Shown: in pieces, positions 1 to 7,902 of the stretch
Numbering within the stretch: the stretch's first letter is position 1
Layout of the letters: each line of letters begins with the position of its first letter
Assembly (NCBI GenBank): GCA_038049695.1
Contig: CP142460.1
Coordinates: 38,125,501 to 38,189,500 of the forward strand
Length of the DNA: 64,000 nt
Reading direction: 5' to 3'
DNA from: Cinnamomum chago
Taxonomy: Eukaryota; Streptophyta; Magnoliopsida; Laurales; Lauraceae
The notes under the pieces: generated by a model
What the model was told of the DNA's origin: nothing
The model's database searches: none
The model's input: only the letters and a program-made list of their open reading frames with translations
Program-made: the position numbers and the translations under genes

Positions 1-1076
1 AATGGATACCCAATTCTCGAACTACATGGAGGTTCCGACTTAAGAAAAACCAGGTTTGGAGCCTTATTTTAGGTTCCAATAAGTAAATGGGTCCGGTTCC
101 TGAACCTTTTTTTGAAGGTGGGCCTCAACAGGTCCGGTTTCGTAACCACCTAGGTTCCGACCTGTTATGCAAAGATCTGGGCGCAGATGATTAGTAAAAA
201 AAAATGTATGGTAGAATTATTATATTTAGATCTGGGTCCTGGACAAACATATCCACTCCATGCATTCAGGTCTAGACAATTTCTTGTCGCCCTTCCAGCC
301 AAAGGTTTCTTCATAACATTTCTTCACCATTGCCAACTAAAGATACAATAAAACAAATGGCAACCCAGAGCCATCAATTGAAGAAGCAAAAAATATTTGC
401 CCCAGTAAAATTCAGCTACAAAATGGCTACAACTTTGGAAGTTGCCAATGAAAAAACAAAAAACCCGGTGGGGCCTACCTCGATGAATGCCAATCAGCCA
501 ATCACAGGTAAGGTTGTGATCATAAGGTCTTAATATGAATCAAAAGGAGGGCCAAAATCTCAAAACGGTCTGATGATCATAACCATCTATATAAGGGCCC
601 CAAAATTCAGTAGTTACATATGCACATGCCCAAAAAAAAAAAAAAAATCATTAAAATTTTTGGGGCTCCATAGATGATCGCAATCATCTGATCATATAGA
701 TTTTGTACACCAACCCTTTTAACATCTTTCCCTCCCAACCATTACACAGGATTGGAATGTACCTGAAGGCGCTCCCGTTGCTTAGCGCAATTTTTCTCCT
801 TTCTCTTAACCCTACAAACACTTATTAGATATATTGTAAAGCAATCTGACTTACATCAATTCATTAAAAAAAAAAAAGCTAAAAGATTCATATAAAAAGA
901 ATTCTAAAAGAACATCAAAACAAGATACATAGGTTAGAATTCTATGAGACATGGAATTCCCTAAAACTCCTTGATCCAAACAAGAACACAGACAGAAACC
1001 CTAAAAGAATTCCCTTCAACAAAGCAAGATGCAATACAATTATCCATACTTTTAAGTTAAATTACATAAAAGAATA
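1..1076. other. Unassigned left flank
   Basis: No coding region or named repeat was recognised here. The stretch is AT-rich with several A-runs. The first 180 bases contain repeated phrases of the type 'aggttccgac' and 'ggtccggtt', which look like a degenerate repeat. A short open frame at 330-533 has no recognisable domain. The sequence continues on the far side of element A at 11585, so A was inserted into this unit. Confidence 0.5.
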
Positions 1077-1081
1077 GAAAC

Positions 1082-1624
1082 TGATGAGTCAGGCCCAAAT
1101 GACTCGGTCCGTAGTGGCAGGTTAGGCCCAAGTGGCCCGGTCCACGATAACTGGTCAGGTCAAACTGACCTTAGTCCATGGTGAGCCCGGGTCGTCATCT
1201 ACTCGTTAAGGGCAGGGTCCGGATCCACTGAAGGAAGAAGTCATCATGTCGTTTCACCTACCTGCTTTTACCAATTCCCGTGGAGGAAATCTAATCTGCT
1301 CATCTATTGAGGAGAGTTCGGAAGACTCCACCAGACTGGAGCGTACATCATTGGAGATCCCTGGAGAATCTCCCCATCCGTTGGAGAAAGAGTATAAAAG
1401 GAGGAGTCCTAGCAAAGGAAAAGAGATCTCTCGAATTCTTCACATCATTATTGTATCTGATTACTTTGTAATCTCCTCCTCAGAGCAATAAAGTGATCAT
1501 TTAAAGTGGACGTAGGTCATACTGACCGAACCACTATAAACTTCCTCTCTCTCTTCATTAATTTTCACGTTTATTACATATCACTTGACCGGTGGTGCCC
1601 GAAAGCCACTTTTTGGCATCATCA
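1082..1624 (+). repeat. Element A 5' LTR
   Basis: 543 bp, matched base for base at a constant offset of 9955 with 11037-11579 apart from about four substitutions. It starts TGATGA and ends TCATCA, a 6-bp terminal inverted repeat longer than the usual TG/CA. It holds a TATA box (1393-1400) and an AATAAA signal (1487-1492). The last 120 bp contain the segment also seen, in the other orientation, at the ends of the element B LTRs. Confidence 0.95.
1393..1400 (+). promoter_or_regulatory. TATA box of element A 5' LTR
   Basis: TATAAAAG lies 231 bp before the LTR end, with AATAAA about 90 bp further on. That spacing fits a U3-R boundary near 1425, with R ending soon after the polyadenylation signal. 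The same motifs lie at 11348-11355 and 11442-11447 in the 3' LTR. Confidence 0.75.
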
Positions 1625-1627
1625 GTT

Positions 1628-1645
1628 TGGCGCCGTCTGTGGGAA
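1628..1645 (+). other. Primer-binding site of element A
   Basis: TGGCGCCGTCTGTGGGAA begins three bases after the LTR. The same motif follows the LTR of element F (60304-60323), and a close variant lies in element B (43724-43743). It is a tRNA 3'-end complement typical of Tat-type elements; I did not assign the tRNA species. Confidence 0.8.
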
Positions 1646-1676
1646 ACCGAAAAGAATTTCCTTTTTTCAAAAAGCC

Positions 1677-4600
1677 ATGCCTATCACCAGGTCAACAAGG
1701 CGACAAGATGGTAACCCCTCGCGCGAGGGTGAGGGTAATCCTCCACCGACCAACCCTACACCGAATGCTCCCGCTCCCTCTCCCCAGCAGATGCTGGAGA
1801 CCATGCAGCAGTTGGTAACTCAAAACCAACAAATACTGCAGCTCATGCTGGCGAGTCAGGGAGGAGCGCTAGGTGCGGGACCGCAGGAAGCACCACTCTC
1901 GGAACAACCGGTAGCTCCACGCAGAGGGGCACCTCACCCGGGCGCCCGTCCACACGGTGCCCGGGGCCGAGGCGCCAACCGAGGCCGCCATCACCTGGGC
2001 GTCCAACCCCTGGGCGCCCAGGGTCGAAGACTGCAGCTGGGCGCCCAGACCCTAGGCGCCCATCCTCATGGCGCCCTGGGCGCCCGTCATCAAGGCGCCC
2101 ACGCCCAGGAGACGTCTGCTGGAGCTCCTCCGGTCGTCCCGCACGGAAGACTCCTGGTTGATCCTGAAGGCCGCGCTCATCTCGACGTACCCCCTCCCCC
2201 GGGTGGGTCGAATCGCGGTGGACTTCCACCTCCTCCCTCTGCTTCCAATCATGAGGATCCTGATTTCCAGGAGATGGGAAGTGGAAATTACAGCCTGGAG
2301 GACGAGAGCCAGTTCCAAGGTCAATCCAAAGAAGCCCCCAACCTTTGGGATGAGAAGTTCAAAAAGATGCAAGATCAGATAGGCAATGTCTTCAATGCCA
2401 TGAAGGCACAGGTACCAGAATCCATTGACTATCTGGTACAACGAACGGATACACCATTCAAACCCTCCGTGGCAGACTACCCCCTCCCCAGAAAATTCAA
2501 AATGCCGACCATGGAGATTTTTGATGGGACCAAGGACCCGTTGGATCACTTGGAAACGTACAAAACCCTAATGCAACTACACAACGTCCCTGACGAAATC
2601 ATGTGTAGAGCATTTCCAACTACATTGAAGGGTTCAGGAAGGCAGTGGTTCTCCAGTCTCGCCCCAACCTCCATTGCCACCTTTGCAGAATTAAGTAAGT
2701 CCTTTGTATCTCACTTCATCGGAGGACGTCGCCACCAAAAGCCCGCCACACACCTGCTTAGCATCAAGCAGGACAAGAACGAAAGCCTCAGGAGCTATCT
2801 CACTCGTTTTAGTGAGGAGGTACTCCAAGTCGAAGAGCCAGATGACAAGGTCTCCATGACAGCCTTCATTGGAGGCCTCCGTTCTTCGAGCTTCCTATTC
2901 TCGGTGATGAAGCGCCCGCCAAAGAGCTTTCCTGAACTGCTGGCAAAAGCCCAGAAGTACATGAATGCGGAGGACATCACCAGAGCTAGGCGAGGAGAGT
3001 CCTCCAGATCAGAAAGCAAGGGGAAGGAGCGAGACAGAGAGGACAGGAAGGAGAACAGCAGCAACAAGAGAAGTAGAACGGAGAGGGTACCAGCCAGAGA
3101 GAGGCTTGGTCCAGCTCCTCAGAGGGAGAGGCAGGTCTTCACCCCCCTCAGTGCCTCCGTCGGACACATCTTGTTGCAGATCCAAGATGATCCTGCGGTT
3201 AAATGGCCGGGGAAAATGAAGTCTCCCCCAAACCGCAGGAATCCTAACAAATATTGTCGCTTTCATCGCGACCATGGCCATGATACCGACGACTGCTACG
3301 AGCTAAAGAAGCAGATCGAGGACCTCATCCAGCGCGGGCATCTGCGCCAATATGTTGCTGGGAGAGCTCAAGCACCATCACCACCTCGTCATCAAGAGAA
3401 TCAGCAGCCCTTCGGAGAAATTCACACTATCTCCGGAGGATCGGCGGAGTCGCTCTCAGCAATGAAGGCCCACTCCAGAAAGGCCAGGCATACTGAGGAA
3501 GTACGTCCGTCCAAAGTGCCCCGACAAGGAGATGGCGAGGTCATATCATTCTCAGATAGGGACCTGGAAGGAGTGCAGCTCCCCCACGACGACCCATTGG
3601 TAATATCCCTGACCATCGCCAATTTCCAGGTGCATAGGATCCTGGTAGATAGTGGCAGCTCCGCTGACATACTGTATGCAGACGCATATGACAAGTTGAG
3701 CCTAGGTAGGGAAAGGCTCCGACCTGTCAAGTCACCTCTTATTGGTTTCTCAGGAGAGAAGGTGTACCCCCTGAGAGCGATTAAGCTCCCAGTCACCGCC
3801 GGAGTGGCACCCCGAAGCTCCACAATCATGGTCGACTTCCTGGTGCTTGACTGCCCGTCAGCTTACAACGTCATACTGGGCCGACCTGCCCTCAATACGT
3901 TAAGGGCTGTTCCCTCCACCTATCACCTCATCATCCGCTTTCCAACCCCTAATGGAATCGGAGAGATCAGGGGAAACCAATTGGCTGCCAGAGAATGCTA
4001 CGTCTCCTCAGTAAAAGATAAAAAGCAGAAGGAAGCATTGCAGATTGAGACCCTTGATCCAAGGGATGACTCCACCATTGGGAGGGGAGAACCAGTTGAA
4101 GCACTCACCACTGTGGTCTTAAATGAAGACCTCCCTGATAGGAAAGTGTACATTGGCTCTTCTCTCCCTGAAGACCTGGTCCGCCGCATGACCAGCTTCT
4201 TGAAGAACAATATGGACGTCTTTGCATGGTCACATGCAGATCTTGAAGGGATTGATCCCAAAGTCGCCACTCATCGCCTCAACGTCGACCCCCAGCACAA
4301 GCCTGTCCGACAAAAGCTGAGGGGCGCCTCCACTGAGAGGGCCCAAGCAATGGACAAGGAGGTCGGGAAGCTGATAGAGAATGGAGCTGTAAGGGAGGTA
4401 GCATACCCCGAATGGCTCTCTAATGTCGTGATGGTGACGAAATCCAATGGGAAATGGCGCCTGCGCGTCGACTTCACTGACCTTAACAAGGCATGCCCGA
4501 AGGACTGCTTCCCGTTGCCTAGGATCGACCTCCTCATCGACGCCACGGCGGGTCACGAACTTCTCTCCTTCTTGGATGCTTATTCTGGGTACAATCAGAT

Positions 4601-6059
4601 CAACATGCATCCCCCAGACCAAGAGAAGACGTCATTCATCACCCCGAAAGGGACCTATTGCTATAGGGTCATGCCTTTCGGACTGAAGAATGCAGGGGCG
4701 ACCTACCAACGCCTGGTGAACAAAATGTTTCACTCTCAGATTGGGCGTACCATGGAGGTTTATGTGGACGACATGCTGGTGAAGAGCCTTGCCGCCACAG
4801 ATCACATCGATCATCTCCAAGAAACCTTCAGTGTTCTCAGGCTCTATCAAATGAAGTTAAATCCCGAGAAGTGTGCTTTCGGAGTGGGGTCCGGAAAATT
4901 CTTGGGATTCATGGTCAATCAAAGGGGGATAGAGGCGAATCCCGACAAAATCAAAGCTATATTGGATATGAAGTCGCCCGCCTCCACCAAGGAGCTGCAG
5001 CGCCTCAACGGAAGGGTGGCAGCACTTAGCAGATTTGTCTCCAAGTCTGCAGACAAGTGCTTGCCTTTCTTTAAAATCCTCAGGAAGGCTTTCGAGTGGG
5101 GGCCCGAGGCGGAGGAGGCCTTTCAGAAGCTTAAAGCCTACTTGGCCACTCCCCCTCTTCTTTCACATGCTGCACCAGAAGAGGTGTTGTATCTGTACCT
5201 CTCTGCTTCCCCCTCAGCAGTCAGCTCTGTCCTCATCAGAGATCATGATGGAATGCAGAAGCCCATTTACTATGTAAGCAGAGCATACCGAGGGGCAGAG
5301 TCCAGATACACGGAGCTGGAAAAACTAGCACTCGCCCTCATTTCAACAGCAAGGCGACTGCGTCATTATTTCCAGAGTCACACAATTGTGGTTATTACCG
5401 ATCAACCTCTAAAGAGAGTACTGGGAAAGCCGGATGTATCCGGGAGGCTCGTCAAATGGGCAGTAGAGCTGGGGGAGTTTGACGTCCAGTATCAGCCAAG
5501 GTCCGCCATCAAAGCACAAGCCTTGGCAGACTTTGTAGCTGAGTCTACACATGCAGAGGGGGAGACAGATGAACTAGCCTCGCCCATACAAGGTGGGTCG
5601 CCGCCAGAAGAGGAAAACCAAGAGGGCACCCACGCAACTCCAGATCTCCGAGCCTTCGCGGAAGACCAGACAGCCCTGGGCGCCCAGGCATCCCTTGCCC
5701 TGGGCGCTCAAGGGTCTCCAGCACCCCTGGGCGCCCAGGCCTCTCCAGCACCCCTGGGTGCCCAAGGCTTGGGCGCCCAGGCCTCTCCAGCAACCCTGGG
5801 CGCCCAAGGCTTGGGCGCCCAGGCCTCCACAGCATCCCTGGGCGCCCAGGCATCCCTTGCCTTGGGCGCCCAGGCCTCTCCAGCTTCCCTGGGCGCCCAG
5901 GCATCTCCAGCAGCCCTGGGCGCCCAAGCAAAATCTACCTCGGGCCCCCCGTTGCTTCCTATTCTCATCCTGATGCCCAGAATCTCTCAACACTACTATG
6001 GAAGCTCTATGTTGACGGCTCCGCGACCAGCAATGGAAGTGGAGCGGGTCTCGTATTAA
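1677..6059 (+). CDS. Element A gag-protease-RT-RNase H polyprotein
   Basis: About 1460 residues from the ATG at 1677. That start is preferred because the frame upstream of it lies in the LTR and primer site. Order: proline-rich and GGGCGCC-coded low-complexity N-terminus; retrotransposon gag core about residues 292-408 (W-F-S-S-L, then a Y-L-x-R-F motif); a zinc-knuckle-like CxxH...GHDTDDC segment about 527-545; aspartic protease with DSGS near 658; reverse transcriptase with the Tat-type phrase FGLKNAGATYQR and YVDD at 1029; RNase H about 1172-1292; and a tract of LGAQ repeats about 1334-1419. In the family the product is a virus-like-particle polyprotein cleaved by its own protease. The second RNase H and integrase follow in the next frame. 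The low-complexity tract between the two RNase H domains acts as a linker and is unusual in composition. Confidence 0.93.
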   Translation: MPITRSTRRQDGNPSREGEGNPPPTNPTPNAPAPSPQQMLETMQQLVTQNQQILQLMLASQGGALGAGPQEAPLSEQPVAPRRGAPHPGARPHGARGRGANRGRHHLGVQPLGAQGRRLQLGAQTLGAHPHGALGARHQGAHAQETSAGAPPVVPHGRLLVDPEGRAHLDVPPPPGGSNRGGLPPPPSASNHEDPDFQEMGSGNYSLEDESQFQGQSKEAPNLWDEKFKKMQDQIGNVFNAMKAQVPESIDYLVQRTDTPFKPSVADYPLPRKFKMPTMEIFDGTKDPLDHLETYKTLMQLHNVPDEIMCRAFPTTLKGSGRQWFSSLAPTSIATFAELSKSFVSHFIGGRRHQKPATHLLSIKQDKNESLRSYLTRFSEEVLQVEEPDDKVSMTAFIGGLRSSSFLFSVMKRPPKSFPELLAKAQKYMNAEDITRARRGESSRSESKGKERDREDRKENSSNKRSRTERVPARERLGPAPQRERQVFTPLSASVGHILLQIQDDPAVKWPGKMKSPPNRRNPNKYCRFHRDHGHDTDDCYELKKQIEDLIQRGHLRQYVAGRAQAPSPPRHQENQQPFGEIHTISGGSAESLSAMKAHSRKARHTEEVRPSKVPRQGDGEVISFSDRDLEGVQLPHDDPLVISLTIANFQVHRILVDSGSSADILYADAYDKLSLGRERLRPVKSPLIGFSGEKVYPLRAIKLPVTAGVAPRSSTIMVDFLVLDCPSAYNVILGRPALNTLRAVPSTYHLIIRFPTPNGIGEIRGNQLAARECYVSSVKDKKQKEALQIETLDPRDDSTIGRGEPVEALTTVVLNEDLPDRKVYIGSSLPEDLVRRMTSFLKNNMDVFAWSHADLEGIDPKVATHRLNVDPQHKPVRQKLRGASTERAQAMDKEVGKLIENGAVREVAYPEWLSNVVMVTKSNGKWRLRVDFTDLNKACPKDCFPLPRIDLLIDATAGHELLSFLDAYSGYNQINMHPPDQEKTSFITPKGTYCYRVMPFGLKNAGATYQRLVNKMFHSQIGRTMEVYVDDMLVKSLAATDHIDHLQETFSVLRLYQMKLNPEKCAFGVGSGKFLGFMVNQRGIEANPDKIKAILDMKSPASTKELQRLNGRVAALSRFVSKSADKCLPFFKILRKAFEWGPEAEEAFQKLKAYLATPPLLSHAAPEEVLYLYLSASPSAVSSVLIRDHDGMQKPIYYVSRAYRGAESRYTELEKLALALISTARRLRHYFQSHTIVVITDQPLKRVLGKPDVSGRLVKWAVELGEFDVQYQPRSAIKAQALADFVAESTHAEGETDELASPIQGGSPPEEENQEGTHATPDLRAFAEDQTALGAQASLALGAQGSPAPLGAQASPAPLGAQGLGAQASPATLGAQGLGAQASTASLGAQASLALGAQASPASLGAQASPAALGAQAKSTSGPPLLPILILMPRISQHYYGSSMLTAPRPAMEVERVSY
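1930..2115 (+). repeat. GGGCGCC-rich tract in gag of element A
   Basis: A dense run of GGCGCC and GGGCGCC cores spaced about 9-30 bp apart inside the gag N-terminus. In the gag frame it gives LGAQ, LGAH and GAR type repeats. The motif is palindromic, so it is equally dense on both strands and opens long shadow frames on the minus strand. Confidence 0.85.
5677..5935 (+). repeat. LGAQ-coding GGGCGCCCA array in pol of element A
   Basis: About fifteen copies of CTGGGCGCCCA spaced 15-36 bp, giving LGAQASPAP-like protein repeats. It sits between the first RNase H and the archaeal-type RNase H. The variable spacing suggests slippage or unequal exchange. The same core is expanded in gag (1930-2115) and in the antisense gene (10245-10530). 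Confidence 0.9.
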
Positions 6060-6151
6060 TCAGCCCTGATGGCACACCCCTCAAGTGTGCAGTAAAGTTT
6101 CACTTTCCAGCCTCCAACAATGAGGCTGAGTACGAGGCACTCCTCTCTGGT

Positions 6152-7717
6152 TTGAAGCTGGCATTGGAAATGAACGCCCAACACCTCATCGCTTACAGCG
6201 ACTCTCAGCTGATAGTGAATCAGGTCAAGGGCGAGTTTGAAGAAAAGGAAACCAGAATGCAGGACTACCTCAGCCTAGTGAAAAAGTTGACCCCGCAATT
6301 CCAGCACTTCCAAATCAGTCATATTCCCCGGGAAAGTAACGTTGCTGCGGATACACTTGCCAGGCTCGCCTCGTCCTTCGAGACCTCACCAGGCGAACCA
6401 ACATTCCTTGGGCACCAGCTCGAACCAAGCCAGATAAATGAAAGCGCTGTAAACATCAACTGTGCTGCAACTGAAACAAGCTGGATGGCCCCGATAAGGG
6501 CGTACCTCCAAGAGGGTACATTACCAGAGGACCCCCTCGAGGCGAGGAAGCTGAGGATGAGAGCTTCCAAGTTTACGCTCTTGCAGGATGTCCTCTACAA
6601 GAAAGGCTATTCGTTACCCCTGTTGAGGTGCCTCTCTCCCGAAGAAGCTGATTATGCCCTGCGAGAAATCCACGAGGGAATTTGTGGGAACCACTCGGGC
6701 GGGCGCTCCCTCGCTCACAAGACACTCCGGCAAGGCTTCTTTTGGCCCAGCATGCTTGCGGATGCCAAAGAACTTGCCAAGAAGTGTGACAAATGTCAGC
6801 GCTTTGCCACTGTGCCAAGGCAGCCACCAGAGGAACTCACTATCATTATGAGCCCATGGCCTTTCTCCAAGTGGGGGATCGACATCCTAGGCCCCCTTCC
6901 ATTGGGCAAAGGGCAATGTAAATTCGTAGTGGTCGCCATCGACTACTTCACGAAGTGGGCGGAGGCGGAACCCTTGGCGAGGATCACAGACTCCAAAGTA
7001 AAGGACTTTGTCTGGAAAAGCATAGTCTGCCGCTTTGGGATCCCACATGCCATCGTCAGTGACAACGCAAAGCAATTTGATAACAAGCTCTTCAACTCAT
7101 TTTGCTCCGACCTTCAGATCAAGCAGCCCCACTCCAGCCCGGCGCATCCACAGGCAAACGGGCAGGCGGAGGTCATGGTGCGAACAGTCCTGCGAAATTT
7201 GAAGACAAGGCTCGAAAGAGCAAAGGGCCTTTGGGTGGATGAGCTTCCCGGGGTATTGTGGGCATATCGGACCACGCCAAGAGCTCCAACCGGGGAAACC
7301 CCTTTCTCTCTCGCCTTTGGGACTGAAGCAGTTATCCCAGTTGAGATTGGGGTCCACTCTCTGAGAGTCCAGCACCATGACCCAGACACCAATGAGGAGG
7401 GGCTGCGCGTCAACCTTGATTTGGTGGATGAAGCGAGGGAAATGGCCAACATCCGCAATGCTGAGTACAAGCGGCGCATGGCCAAACACTATAACTCAAG
7501 GGTAAAGCCTCGCCCGCTCCAACTCGGAGATCTAGTACTAAAAAAGGTCATCCTCGCCACCAAGGATTCTCGGGAAGGCAAGCTAGGCCCGAATTGGGAA
7601 GGCCCTTATCTCATAACGGAGGTGGTGAGACCTGGCACTTACAGGATTCAGGATTCGGAGGGAAAAGTCCTACCTCATCCGTGGAATGCAGAACATCTGA
7701 AGAAATATTATCAGTGA
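6152..7717 (+). CDS. Element A archaeal-type RNase H and integrase
   Basis: 521 residues. The frame is coding from about 6005, where LYVDGSAT and SGAGLVL mark the start of an archaeal-type RNase H; NNEAEYEALL and YSDSQLIVNQ complete it. Integrase follows: the zinc-binding HHCC region (HEGICGNH...CDKCQRF, residues about 173-222), then the catalytic triad D244 (WGIDILGPL), D304 (VSDNAKQF) and E340 (NGQAEVM), with the expected 35-residue spacing between the second D and E. The C-terminus carries a GPY/F-type fold (NWEGPYLITEV), and there is no chromodomain. In the family the products degrade the RNA of the RNA-DNA hybrid and join cDNA to the chromosome. A second RNase H with an integrase lacking a chromodomain supports Tat-lineage placement. 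Confidence 0.93.
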   Translation: MKLALEMNAQHLIAYSDSQLIVNQVKGEFEEKETRMQDYLSLVKKLTPQFQHFQISHIPRESNVAADTLARLASSFETSPGEPTFLGHQLEPSQINESAVNINCAATETSWMAPIRAYLQEGTLPEDPLEARKLRMRASKFTLLQDVLYKKGYSLPLLRCLSPEEADYALREIHEGICGNHSGGRSLAHKTLRQGFFWPSMLADAKELAKKCDKCQRFATVPRQPPEELTIIMSPWPFSKWGIDILGPLPLGKGQCKFVVVAIDYFTKWAEAEPLARITDSKVKDFVWKSIVCRFGIPHAIVSDNAKQFDNKLFNSFCSDLQIKQPHSSPAHPQANGQAEVMVRTVLRNLKTRLERAKGLWVDELPGVLWAYRTTPRAPTGETPFSLAFGTEAVIPVEIGVHSLRVQHHDPDTNEEGLRVNLDLVDEAREMANIRNAEYKRRMAKHYNSRVKPRPLQLGDLVLKKVILATKDSREGKLGPNWEGPYLITEVVRPGTYRIQDSEGKVLPHPWNAEHLKKYYQ

Positions 7718-7902
7718 CCAGTGACATATATGGGGAAGGGGTGTTTCATTTTTTAGCACATTATAAAATGTTCTTTACCATAAGCAATGAATAAATAAAG
7801 TCCTATATTTTATTCATTCCAAGTGTAAGGCTACATAACTGTTTAAAAAAAAAAAAAAGAGAGAAACTACATGTAACGAAGCATGATAGAGTCTCCTGCA
7901 TC
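7718..7902. other. Short gap between integrase and antisense gene of element A
   Basis: Holds AATAAATAAAG at about 7790-7800 on the plus strand just after integrase, then an A-run. The sense gene and the antisense gene end tail to tail here, so this gap probably serves as the 3' end region for both. Confidence 0.5.

Noticed and set aside
5545-5993. Long minus-strand frames of GRPG, LGAQ and WAPR repeats opposite pol of element A
   Set aside because: They arise because the GGGCGCC repeat is palindromic and free of stops in several frames; there is no domain and no start context.
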